Positions 44,458 through 52,156 of a DNA stretch of 64,000 bases are shown piece by piece. The DNA comes from JAHBVH01 sp034432375. GTDB lineage: Bacteria; Chloroflexota; Anaerolineae; Caldilineales; Caldilineaceae. The notes under the pieces are model-generated. The model ran no database searches. It saw only the letters and a list, made by a program, of their open reading frames with translations, and was not told where the DNA came from. The stretch lies in assembly GCA_034432375.1 (NCBI GenBank), contig DAOUCA010000168.1, positions 1 to 64,000 of the forward strand, in the 5' to 3' direction. Position 1 is the stretch's first letter; each line of letters starts with the position of its first letter. Made by a program: the position numbers and the translations under genes.

Positions 44458-44858
44458 TAAGCGAATGACAAAGGACGAATAACGTAACTATGCAGGATGG
44501 CCATTTGACCCGCAGGCTGAAGCCCTGCCGCTGACAAAAGAAGCCCCGCTGAAGCGGGCTAAGGGAGAGTGCGCTTCAGCGCAGCTTCCTGTAGCAGCCT
44601 GAGGGCTTCAGCCTCAGGTGCCTCTTTGGCACAAACACCTGAATAGTGACCCAATGATCAATTGCTATACTCAAATCAGAATGAAACCCCTAGTTTCGGC
44701 CAGCGTGCGTCGCACTGACGGAAGCATCTAGCGGACTGGAAGCAGTTGGTGGTCAGTGCGACGCACGCGATCCCGTTGGTCCGCAAAACTCCGGTTCTCA
44801 TTCTAAACGCAGTATAATAACGAATGGTCAATGACAAAGAACAACAAACAAAGGACAA
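44409..44858. other. Repeat-filled intergenic region within the one-carbon cluster
   Basis: No gene is supported in these 450 bases. Besides the repeats above there are interleaved GAAGC/GCTTC palindromes at 44520-44625 (for example GAAGCCCCGCTGAAGCGGGC) and the element at 44666-44816. The next gene has AAGGACA just before its ATG. Confidence 0.55.
44666..44816. mobile_element. MITE-like element, AAAACTCCGG family, copy C
   Basis: The ends TATACTCAAATCAGAATGAA and AAAACTCCGGTTCTCATTCT...AGTATA are inverted. The interior carries a second inverted pair, GCGTCGCACTGAC and GTCAGTGCGACGC, also present in the copy at 61268-61421. Confidence 0.75.
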
Positions 44859-45491
44859 ATGACGACGAAAATCGGGATTATCGCCTGTGGCGCAATCGTG
44901 CGTGAGCTGATCGCAATTGCCAAAGGGCAAGGCTGGGACTTTGAGCTGACTGCGGTCCCGGCACAGTACCATAACCACCCCGAGCGCATCGCGCCGGCGC
45001 TTGCCGTCAAGCTCGATCGTTGGGCCGCGGCCTTTGATCTGATCCTGCTCGGCTATGCGGATTGTGGCACCGGCGGCGCGCTCGACGCCTTGGTCGATCG
45101 CTATGATCACGTCGTGCGGATTCCCGGTCCCCACTGTTATGAATTCTACGGTGGCGAAACCTTTGCGCGCCACAACGATGCCCACCTCGGTACCTTCTAC
45201 CTCACCGACTTTCTGGCCCACCATTTTGACAAGCTCGTCTGGCAGGGGCTGGGGCTTGATCGCTATCCCGAATTGCGCGATCTTTACTTTGGCAACTATA
45301 CCCACCTGCTCTATCTCCAGCAACTGCCGGCGCAGGATGAGAGCGTGCGTGCGCGGGATGCGGCGGCACGCTTGGGGCTGACCTATGTGCAGGCCGATAC
45401 GGGGTTGGCCACCTTGGAGGCACGTGTCGTGGCGTTGGTCAATGAGTTTCAGCTGCGCCGTGCGGCAGCGCGGCTTGAGGCATCGTCGTAG
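44859..45491 (+). CDS. DUF1638 family protein
   Basis: The 210-residue protein fits DUF1638: IGIIACGAIVRELIAI at the start, LILLGYADCGTGGALD near residue 60, and HCYEFYGG near 88. The conserved Cys (ACG, DCG, HCY) suggest metal or cofactor binding. The biochemical role is not known to me. DUF1638 genes are commonly found with RACO and methyltransferase genes, so it is probably part of the corrinoid-linked pathway. The next gene's GTG overlaps its stop codon. Confidence 0.82.
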   Translation: MTTKIGIIACGAIVRELIAIAKGQGWDFELTAVPAQYHNHPERIAPALAVKLDRWAAAFDLILLGYADCGTGGALDALVDRYDHVVRIPGPHCYEFYGGETFARHNDAHLGTFYLTDFLAHHFDKLVWQGLGLDRYPELRDLYFGNYTHLLYLQQLPAQDESVRARDAAARLGLTYVQADTGLATLEARVVALVNEFQLRRAAARLEASS

Positions 45492-46417
45492 TGCGGCGTG
45501 TTATCTTTCTCTTTCTGGATGGTGTTGGCCTCGGTCCCGATGACCCAAAGGTCAATCCGCTGGCGGTCGACGCCTATCCCACCCTCGCCCATCTGCTCGA
45601 CGGCCACAAACCGGTGGCAGCTACCGGCCAACTCACTACACAACACGCCTCGCTGGTCCCCACCGACGCCAACCTTGGCGTGGATGGCCGCCCGCAAAGT
45701 GCCACTGGTCAGGCGACAATTCTGACCGGCGTCAATGTGCCGCAGGAACTCGGCGAACATTACGGTCCCCGTCCTGACAATCGGGTGCGTGGGGTGTTGC
45801 AACGGGGCACCATCTTTACCCGGCTACAGGCGTTCGGTTTGCGCACCTTCTTCTGCAACGCCTATCCGCAGGGCTACTTTGCCGCCATCAATCGTGGCAA
45901 ACGTTTGCTTAGTGTTATGCCCTATGCCGCCACCGTGGCCGGCCAAGCGCTGCCCACGGCCCACAGCCTGCGCCGTGGTCACGCCCTCGCCGCCGACTTT
46001 ACCAACGAAGGCTGGCGCGACGTGATGGGCTATCAGGACATTCCCGTCTATACGCCCACCGCGGCCGGTGCCCAACTTTGGCAGATCGCCCAGCCCTATG
46101 CCTTTACCTTCTTTGAACATTGGCAGACCGACCTGCTCGGTCACCGCGCGGATCTACCCGGCGCGGTCGTCAACTTCCAACGCTTTGACAGTTTTCTCGG
46201 TGGGCTGCTTGCTGCGGCTGATCTCACCGAAACGTTGATCATCATCGCCGCCGACCATGGCAATGTCGAAGAGTGCAACCACGGCAAACACACCACCAAC
46301 CCGGCGTTAACCCTGTTGGTGGGGGCGGCGCATGGGCAGTGGGCAGGGCAGATCCGCGGATTGGATGATTTTGTGGGGCTGATTGTGGAATTTTTATCGC
46401 CTGCGTCGGTGCGGTGA
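45491..46417 (+). CDS. Alkaline-phosphatase-superfamily metalloenzyme (phosphomutase-like)
   Basis: The 308-residue protein has two-metal sites of the phosphoglycerate mutase/phosphopentomutase/alkaline phosphatase superfamily: FLFLDGVGLG at residues 6-15 (Asp), a Ser/Thr nucleophile candidate in QSATGQATILTG near 70, and IIAADHGNVEECNHGKHTTNPALTLLVG near 257-285 (Asp, His, His). It is shorter than cofactor-independent phosphoglycerate mutase (about 510 aa) because the transferase domain is missing, so a phosphatase or sulfatase-like reaction is possible. The start is a GTG overlapping the stop of the DUF1638 gene, which points to a linked role. Confidence 0.82.
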   Translation: MRRVIFLFLDGVGLGPDDPKVNPLAVDAYPTLAHLLDGHKPVAATGQLTTQHASLVPTDANLGVDGRPQSATGQATILTGVNVPQELGEHYGPRPDNRVRGVLQRGTIFTRLQAFGLRTFFCNAYPQGYFAAINRGKRLLSVMPYAATVAGQALPTAHSLRRGHALAADFTNEGWRDVMGYQDIPVYTPTAAGAQLWQIAQPYAFTFFEHWQTDLLGHRADLPGAVVNFQRFDSFLGGLLAAADLTETLIIIAADHGNVEECNHGKHTTNPALTLLVGAAHGQWAGQIRGLDDFVGLIVEFLSPASVR

Positions 46418-46508
46418 GTGTTGTAAGAAACGATGGCGGTCCGCTGGTATAGCTTTGACCACCATCACGTGCTGCATGGTCCGTGACCTTCCGCCAATCG
46501 TGGAGTGG

Positions 46509-47405
46509 CTAGGCGCGATCCGTGTTGGTCGCGTTCCCCTTCTGCAACAGCGCTTGGATCTGATCGAGGGTCACCCCCATTACATCAGCAATGACCTCTT
46601 CTGCAAAGCCCTTTGCCTGCATGGCACGCGCGATTTCTTGGCGTTCCTTGACAGCGCCTTGTTCGATACCTTGCTCGATGCCTTGTTGTAGAATTGCTTG
46701 TTTTTCTTTTTCAATCGCAGTAATGAGCATACTTCGTGTCTCCTCAGTTGAACGATACGTTGCCTCTACTTTGCCAAAATCAGCATTTTCGATGCGTCCA
46801 TGAACGGCTAACTGCCGAAACCAGTTGATTAAGAAGGAGAGGTTGTAATGGGCTTCAACAATAAAGAGCGCAGAGATGATATTCCGGATGCCCAACAGCT
46901 GCCCCAGCGAAAACTCATTCTCGGCAATCTTGAGATAATCGAAGCTGGGTCGATAGTCGCCCAACGGCGGATAGTCGGCGATCAGATCGGTCAGCGATGT
47001 TGGGGCAGTCCAGCGTTCATCGCCATTGTAGAGCACAATCGGCAGGACCGCGGGTAATCGCTCTGTCTCTTTGACACCGTAGGTCAACAGATGATCCAAG
47101 TACAGACTGCTGATATATTGCAGCACGCGCACCGCCATGAAGCGTTGCACCGAAGATTGAAACTCAATCAGCACATAGAAATAAAGCTCGGTCTCAGTGC
47201 CATCGGGACGGCGCAGCGACACTCGATAGATGATGTCACTTTCCGTCTCTTTGTAATGCTCGGAGACAAAAGATTTGTCAATACGTGTGGCATTGGCGAA
47301 GTCTACTTCCTGGACCCAAGGTTCTTCGATAAATGTTTCGATCAACTGGCGAAAGATGGTTTTGTTGCTGAAAAGCCGTTTATAGCCGCTGTCATGGATG
47401 TTCAT
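46509..47405 (-). CDS. Rpn family (PD-(D/E)XK) nuclease/transposase-like protein
   Basis: The 298-residue protein begins DSGYKRLFSNKTIFRQLIETFI, typical of Rpn/YhgA proteins, which cut DNA and promote RecA-independent recombination. The nuclease core shows Asp57 (ETESDIIYRV) and the pair Glu81-x-Gln83 (VLIEFQSS). The C-terminus has a repeated QGIEQGIEQG element and a GVTLDQIQALLQ helix seen in this family. Its start overlaps the 3' end of the histidine kinase gene by 14 bases. Rpn genes are often horizontally acquired. Confidence 0.88.
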   Translation of the reverse strand: MNIHDSGYKRLFSNKTIFRQLIETFIEEPWVQEVDFANATRIDKSFVSEHYKETESDIIYRVSLRRPDGTETELYFYVLIEFQSSVQRFMAVRVLQYISSLYLDHLLTYGVKETERLPAVLPIVLYNGDERWTAPTSLTDLIADYPPLGDYRPSFDYLKIAENEFSLGQLLGIRNIISALFIVEAHYNLSFLINWFRQLAVHGRIENADFGKVEATYRSTEETRSMLITAIEKEKQAILQQGIEQGIEQGAVKERQEIARAMQAKGFAEEVIADVMGVTLDQIQALLQKGNATNTDRA

Positions 47406-48744
47406 AGGAAATAGCTCTCACATCTTTGCTCTTGGAGCGTACCCGTAGTGGGTTGCCTCGATGGGGCTGCCTACCCCCGCGCGGCAACACAAAGGTAAAC
47501 TGCGTTCCCTTTCCCCGTTCGCTGCTTACGGTGATCTGCCCGCCGTGGGCTTCAACAAAACTTTTGGCAATCGCCAGCCCCAGCCCCGCGCCACCGGTGG
47601 CGCGGCTGCGCGATTGTTCACCGCGATAGAATTGATCAAAGATATGGGGCAGATCGCGCGCTTGAATCCCTTCACCACTATCGCGTACCGCCACTTCCAC
47701 ACAATTGCCTAGACGCTGGTCACTGACGGGCCGCGCATAGAGATGGACATAGCCGCCCCGTGGTGTGTGGCGGATCGCATTGCCGACCAGGTTGGTCAAG
47801 ACGCGCCCAATCAAGCGGGCATCGATCCAGGCCGGATCGATGCCCGGCTCCACGTCGCCGCCCAAGATCACCCCTTTTTCAGTAGCCAAGCTCTGAAAGC
47901 TTTCGAGCGTGTCAGAGAGCAGATCGCTGAGCGCATTGGGCTGCCGGTCTAGATGTAGACCACCGGCGTCAATCTGCGCCATCTCAAAAAGATTATCGAT
48001 CAGCAACGAGAGGGCGTAAATGTCCCGTTGGGCGGTCCGCAGATAGCGCTGTTGCGTGGCGGGATCCTCGACCATGCCGTCGGCGAGCGCTTCGACCATG
48101 GCGCGCACGGATGCGAGTGGGGTGCGCAGATCATGGCCCACCCAGGCAATGAGATTGCGCCGCATCCGCTCGAGTTCGCGCTGTTGCCGATCGGCTTCTT
48201 CTAATTGAACCGCCATCTCATTAAAGGAAGTGGCCAATTCGGCTACCTCATCGCGACCGGGGACACGAACACGGGTTCGCAATTGGCCACGGGCAATCGC
48301 CCGCGCCGCTTCGCTCACCGCGCTGACCTTGTCCGTCACCGCCATTGATAAAAAGTAGCCCAACGCGACCGCGATCGATGTCGCAAAGAGCAACAAGATC
48401 GTCGCCAAGGCGCGGTCGTGAGGCTCAATAAACATGCGCCAGGTGGTCACCATCACGTTGATCAAGGTGAGCAAACTGGAGAGCAGATAGCCGCCAAGCA
48501 GCGTCCAAGCCAGACGGCGCGAACGTTCAAACCAGCCAAAGTAGTAGGCCGCTAATCCGGCTATTAGTGAAATGCCGGCGGTGATGCCTAGGAGCAGTGT
48601 CATCTCGCCAAATTCAGCAAGCACCGGCTGCATGATCACCCCAAAAAGGAAGAGTGTTAATGCGAAGGTTAGAATGATGCCGACCAGGAAGCGTAGGGAG
48701 AGGTAGAGGGGCTGGCGTTTGGGTTGGATCAGGCGGTTACGCAT
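47392..48744 (-). CDS. Sensor histidine kinase
   Basis: The 450-residue membrane kinase has four N-terminal helices (about 17-40, 48-70, 78-100, 114-135) with short loops and no large sensor domain, then a HAMP domain (138-190). HisKA follows with the phospho-accepting His204 in AWVGHDLRTPLASVR. The ATPase domain has NLVGNAIRHT (N box), VRDSGEGI (G1) and GGAGLGLAIAK (G2). The last 20 residues, past the fold, are basic and overlap the Rpn gene. It follows its response regulator gene by 2 bases. Confidence 0.94.
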   Translation of the reverse strand: MRNRLIQPKRQPLYLSLRFLVGIILTFALTLFLFGVIMQPVLAEFGEMTLLLGITAGISLIAGLAAYYFGWFERSRRLAWTLLGGYLLSSLLTLINVMVTTWRMFIEPHDRALATILLLFATSIAVALGYFLSMAVTDKVSAVSEAARAIARGQLRTRVRVPGRDEVAELATSFNEMAVQLEEADRQQRELERMRRNLIAWVGHDLRTPLASVRAMVEALADGMVEDPATQQRYLRTAQRDIYALSLLIDNLFEMAQIDAGGLHLDRQPNALSDLLSDTLESFQSLATEKGVILGGDVEPGIDPAWIDARLIGRVLTNLVGNAIRHTPRGGYVHLYARPVSDQRLGNCVEVAVRDSGEGIQARDLPHIFDQFYRGEQSRSRATGGAGLGLAIAKSFVEAHGGQITVSSERGKGTQFTFVLPRGGRQPHRGNPLRVRSKSKDVRAISYEHP

Positions 48745-48746
48745 GG

Positions 48747-49439
48747 CTATGATTCAAACTTATAGCCAACACCCCACACCGTGTGGATGTAGCGGGGCTT
48801 CGATGAATCTAGTTCGATTTTTTCGCGTAGCCGGCGGACATGAACGGTGACAGTGCTGGGGTCAATATACTCGGTCTCGCCCCAGACATGGTCAAGCAGC
48901 TGATCGCGATTAAAGACTCGCCGTGGATTGCTGGCCAAAAACCAGAGCAGGTCAAACTCTTTGGCCGTTAGCATGAGTTCGGTGCTGTTGACGGTTACGA
49001 GCCGTGTCACAGGGTCAATGCGCAGACCGGGGAAAATGATCATCTTGGATTGGGGCGGCGGTGGCGGTTGCTGGGCCCGTCGCAGCACAGCGCGCACCCG
49101 GCTAACCAATTCCTGGGGACTAAAGGGCTTGATGACATAATCATCTGCCCCCATCTCTAGCCCAAGAATCCGGTCGCTCTCTTCACGGCGGGCAGTTAAG
49201 ATAATGATCGGTGTGGCACCTTCTGCACGAATGCGTCGTGTGATCTCCCAACCATCGATCTCCGGCAACATCAGATCCAAAATCACCAAGTCAGGCCTCT
49301 CTTCGGTCAGTGCCTGGATCGCGGCCCGCCCATCGTGAACGGCCTTCACCTGATAGCCGGAACGGGTTAGGTAGAGCGTCACCACTTCGCTGATGCTCTC
49401 TTCATCTTCTACAACTAAAATTGTTGCTCCCTGCATCAT
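48747..49439 (-). CDS. OmpR/PhoB-family response regulator
   Basis: The receiver domain has the acidic pocket EDEE at 11-14, the phospho-accepting Asp55 (LVILDLMLPE), Thr82 and Lys104 (YVIKPF). A Pro-rich linker leads to a winged-helix DNA-binding domain with ELMLTAKEFDLLWFLASNP and STVTVHVRRLREKIE...IHTVWGVGYKFE. It is a transcription factor controlled by the downstream histidine kinase. Two ATGs are adjacent at the start; the ribosome binding site is weak. Confidence 0.95.
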   Translation of the reverse strand: MMQGATILVVEDEESISEVVTLYLTRSGYQVKAVHDGRAAIQALTEERPDLVILDLMLPEIDGWEITRRIRAEGATPIIILTARREESDRILGLEMGADDYVIKPFSPQELVSRVRAVLRRAQQPPPPPQSKMIIFPGLRIDPVTRLVTVNSTELMLTAKEFDLLWFLASNPRRVFNRDQLLDHVWGETEYIDPSTVTVHVRRLREKIELDSSKPRYIHTVWGVGYKFES

Positions 49440-49850
49440 TTTGCTCGCTTTACTGAAGCTGCCGAGTCACTGAATTGGATGGGACAAAGAAGCCTAAAAT
49501 TCTCTCTTCCATGGGGCTTACACTCTTTCCTGGTTTCCACAGGGCAAAATAGCTACGCAATTGTGCCAGCGTGTTAATTGTATTTCCCTTCAGCCTACCT
49601 GATAAACGTGTGGACCCACAGTCAAATCTTCTGAAGGGCCTTTCCTATTGTACAGGATGTGGGTTGCAAGCTCAATTGTAACACGCGGCGGGGTGCATTT
49701 CAATGAAGTCACACAAAGACACAGGGAGGATTTTGCATGATTCTTGATAAAAATTCGTCTCCCTTCGTGGATTTATTTCTAAAAACCCACTCCTGCCTTC
49801 CCGCGGACCCTTACCCATAAGGTGGATCGGCAACGATCACTTCTCTAAAA

Positions 49851-49881
49851 CATGACCGACATCTAGCAGATGTCGGTCATG
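49851..49881. repeat. Perfect hairpin CATGACCGACATCT, 3-base loop
   Basis: Arms at 49851-49864 and 49868-49881 are exact complements around AGC. No T-tract follows. It may be an operator or a small repeat. Confidence 0.85.
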
Positions 49882-49958
49882 TGGACTCCATCTTCTCCTG
49901 CTGACAGCAAAGATCTGGGGAACGCTAAGTTTATTTCCAAGAATTTCTTGAACTTTAC

Positions 49959-50046
49959 CTAGTTGTCTGGCTGCTTAATTTTTAGAAATCCCTGACTGTT
50001 CATACTCTTGTGATGATTTCTAAAATTTAAATGGTCGCACTACTAG
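49959..50046. mobile_element. CTAG-bounded palindromic element, family I, copy 1
   Basis: The 88-bp element begins and ends with CTAG. It holds TTAATTTTTAGAAAT and the inverted ATTTCTAAAATTTAA, with TGTCTGGCTGC at the left. Two near-identical copies lie in tandem at 53798-53969. Confidence 0.8.
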
Positions 50047-50213
50047 TACAGTGTCAGAGAAATTCTGATAGGTAAGAGTAGCGAACGTCGGTTGAGTAGC
50101 GAAGCGTATCGAAACGGGCGTGAGCGGACCGCTTTGGTTTCGATACAGCCCCCAAAAACCGGGGCTTACTGGACCAGCGCTAATCTCGCAAAACTTCGTT
50201 GACACTGCACTAG
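50043..50213. mobile_element. CTAG-bounded palindromic element, family II
   Basis: CTAGTACAGTGTCA at the left and TGACACTGCACTAG at the right are inverted. The 171-bp element shares its left CTAG with the family I copy, as if one had inserted at the edge of the other. It contains inner pairs such as GTATCGAAAC / GTTTCGATAC. Confidence 0.75.
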
Positions 50214-50383
50214 GTATTGGAGGATGGCCTATTGTGTACGCCAGAGTGGAAGAGATCTGGGTTTAAGAGAGGTAAGCCAGCATCTGTCCCACATAGAATT
50301 TACGCAGTTACCGGCGACTGAGCTTCTGCCTGAGCCGGTTGAAGGGCTTGCCAAAGCCGAAGCGTCACTACGTAAATCCTTTC

Positions 50384-50447
50384 ACTGTCCGACTGTCCGA
50401 CTGTCTCACTGTCTCACTGTCTCACTGTCCGACTGTCTCACTGTATG
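50384..50447. repeat. Tandem repeat, eight 8-bp units ACTGTCYS
   Basis: Units ACTGTCCG and ACTGTCTC alternate (order CCG, CCG, CTC, CTC, CTC, CCG, CTC, then ATG). The array ends 6 bases before the stop of the CAP gene, on the 3' side. The period and proximity could cause length variation without effect on the protein. Confidence 0.9.
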
Positions 50448-50453
50448 AATGTA

Positions 50454-51785
50454 CTAACGCCTTACCGTAGGGAGGTAAAGCTGCAGCAGCGGTAGCACTT
50501 CTTCTGGCTGCACACCGATGATGACATTTTCCCAGCCATCTTCAGCCACAAGCATAGGTAGAGTGCTATCGCGGTTTAGCAGACGTTCATTCACTTTAAC
50601 GAGTGTAACAATAATCGTCATTGTCTCTGCCGGTGATAGGGTACGCCCGTCAATAGTTGTTTCTATTGCTTGCCAACTTATGGTTCCGGCATTGGTGTCC
50701 ACGGTGGCACTGGGTGTGGCCGAAACAAATTGTAAATTTTTCACATCGAAGGTATCTGTCAGATTCAGCCCGGTTAAGAGCGTACTCCCGCTGTTGGTCA
50801 GGCTGTATGTGACCGTAAAGATCTCACCAGCCGCTGGAGAATTGGGTCGCGTTGTTACCTTGTCGACCGTGATCGCCGAAGAGGTGTTCCCTGCGCTACA
50901 GTCAGGGTTGGTACTTGGATCGATGAGGTTGAGCACAATGACTTCGCCCCACTGGGGCCAGCCCCAATCCAGTGGGTCATACCCCGCACCCGCCGCGTGC
51001 CCAACACCAAGAAACCCTTCATGGGCAGCACTGCCCACATTGTTCTGATAGCCTTTGGAGCCATCGGGCAGTGTATCTTGTAATAGGATGGTCTCCCGAT
51101 GGCCCCACTTGCTCCTGCTATCGCGATAGAGCCATGCGTAGACGGCTTGCTCAATGATTGCGGCGATGGGGCCTTGTCGGGTGCTCCAAAAGGCGCTCAA
51201 CGCCTCTGTACGCGCAAGAAATTCCTGACAGGCAACGGTCGGTTCGCTTTGCGGATCACCAAAGCGTGCATTGAGGCGGTCGGTTGGTGTACCATCTTGG
51301 GCATGTCCCCACGTATTGGTTTGCAAAAGATGGTCAGCATAACCCTGAGCAATCGTCGTGAGTCGACTATCCACACCGGCCAATGGCACTCTAATGACGG
51401 TGCCATCCGCACGCACATGGCGTTCGGCATTGATCAGAATCACGGCCTTCTGCTCCATGGTCAACTGCGCCCAATCGCCTGGTAACGTAAGTTCACCAAG
51501 TGCGCCGACGGATAAGCCAAGTTGTAGCTCTTCTTGGCGACGGGCGTGGGTAAAGGCCGCTTCGATGGCCTCAATCGACGTAAGGGTCTTTTGGTTGCCA
51601 GGCAGCAGGGGGTCTTCATCCCACTCGATATCGCTGGCTAGATTGGTTGGTGAGGCTGCATGCGCCTTTTTAATTATAGTTTGTTGTACGCTTACTAAGA
51701 TCACGAGTAATAGCATGAATTGCGCCAATCGCCCGCCGGACATGTGCCGCCGAAGCCAAAACCATGCGTTAGGTAAGGATAGCAT
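50454..51785 (-). CDS. Secreted CAP-domain protein with DUF11-like repeat
   Basis: A signal sequence lies near residues 20-45 (FMLLLVILVSVQQT...KKAHA). The CAP/SCP-type domain (about 105-295) has EQKAVILINAERHVRADG, YADHLLQTNTWGHAQDG with a His, and a far half ending FLGVGHAAGAGYDP. A DUF11-like beta-sandwich (about 310-410) follows: VDKVTTRPNSPAAGEIFTVTYSLTNSG and LTGLNLTDTFD. The C-terminus is LQLYLPTVRR, which resembles the VYLPLISKR end of the other CAP protein. The enzyme activity, if any, is unknown; it should be extracellular. Confidence 0.82.
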   Translation of the reverse strand: MLSLPNAWFWLRRHMSGGRLAQFMLLLVILVSVQQTIIKKAHAASPTNLASDIEWDEDPLLPGNQKTLTSIEAIEAAFTHARRQEELQLGLSVGALGELTLPGDWAQLTMEQKAVILINAERHVRADGTVIRVPLAGVDSRLTTIAQGYADHLLQTNTWGHAQDGTPTDRLNARFGDPQSEPTVACQEFLARTEALSAFWSTRQGPIAAIIEQAVYAWLYRDSRSKWGHRETILLQDTLPDGSKGYQNNVGSAAHEGFLGVGHAAGAGYDPLDWGWPQWGEVIVLNLIDPSTNPDCSAGNTSSAITVDKVTTRPNSPAAGEIFTVTYSLTNSGSTLLTGLNLTDTFDVKNLQFVSATPSATVDTNAGTISWQAIETTIDGRTLSPAETMTIIVTLVKVNERLLNRDSTLPMLVAEDGWENVIIGVQPEEVLPLLQLYLPTVRR

Positions 51786-52156
51786 TGTCTATCTCCGTTC
51801 AAATTGGATTACAGGAAAGACTTGTTCGCCTGTAACCAATGTAGCAGTAAGCTTGGCGATAGACATCGGAGAAAGTGCGGAGGTCAAGAAGCCCTTGGTA
51901 CCAAAAAATCAGGGAGGATACTCACATCGCTGTGTGTCAGAGGTGGCTGGCGTTCCGGGGACGGCCCAAACATAGGTTCGTTATCCAAATTTTCTCTGGG
52001 ACGTCCCCGGAACGCGAATCTGCGTGCGCCTTTATGGGTAGTGGTAAGCCCCAAGGGCGGGAGATCAGAGGGTGAAATACCCGCTGCGTACCATGAGCTG
52101 TTACTCTATTGAAGCCGAGGCATACGGTACCGCTTGTGTATGGCATTGTGGCACGG
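51786..52156. other. Intergenic region with one inverted-repeat element
   Basis: Nothing but the 66-bp element at 51950-52015 is recognised in these 371 bases between two - strand genes. Confidence 0.55.
51950..52015. mobile_element. 66-bp inverted-repeat element, CCGGGGACG family, copy 2
   Basis: GCGTTCCGGGGACGGCCCA at the left and TGGGACGTCCCCGGAACGC at the right pair with one mismatch. The 28-base interior matches the copy at 40361-40426. Confidence 0.8.

Larger units (their letters stand above)
49440..50453. other. 1-kb intergenic region of palindromic elements
   Basis: No gene is supported here. The first 400 bases should contain the promoter of the two-component system. A hairpin at 49851-49881, two abutting CTAG-bounded elements and an 8-bp tandem repeat fill the rest. 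Confidence 0.6.

Noticed and set aside
44682..44710. TGAAAC-N16-CGTG in the element at 44666, resembling the ECF promoter
   Set aside because: The match lies within a dispersed repeat, the last base differs from the consensus, and the base order follows from the repeat's own palindromes.
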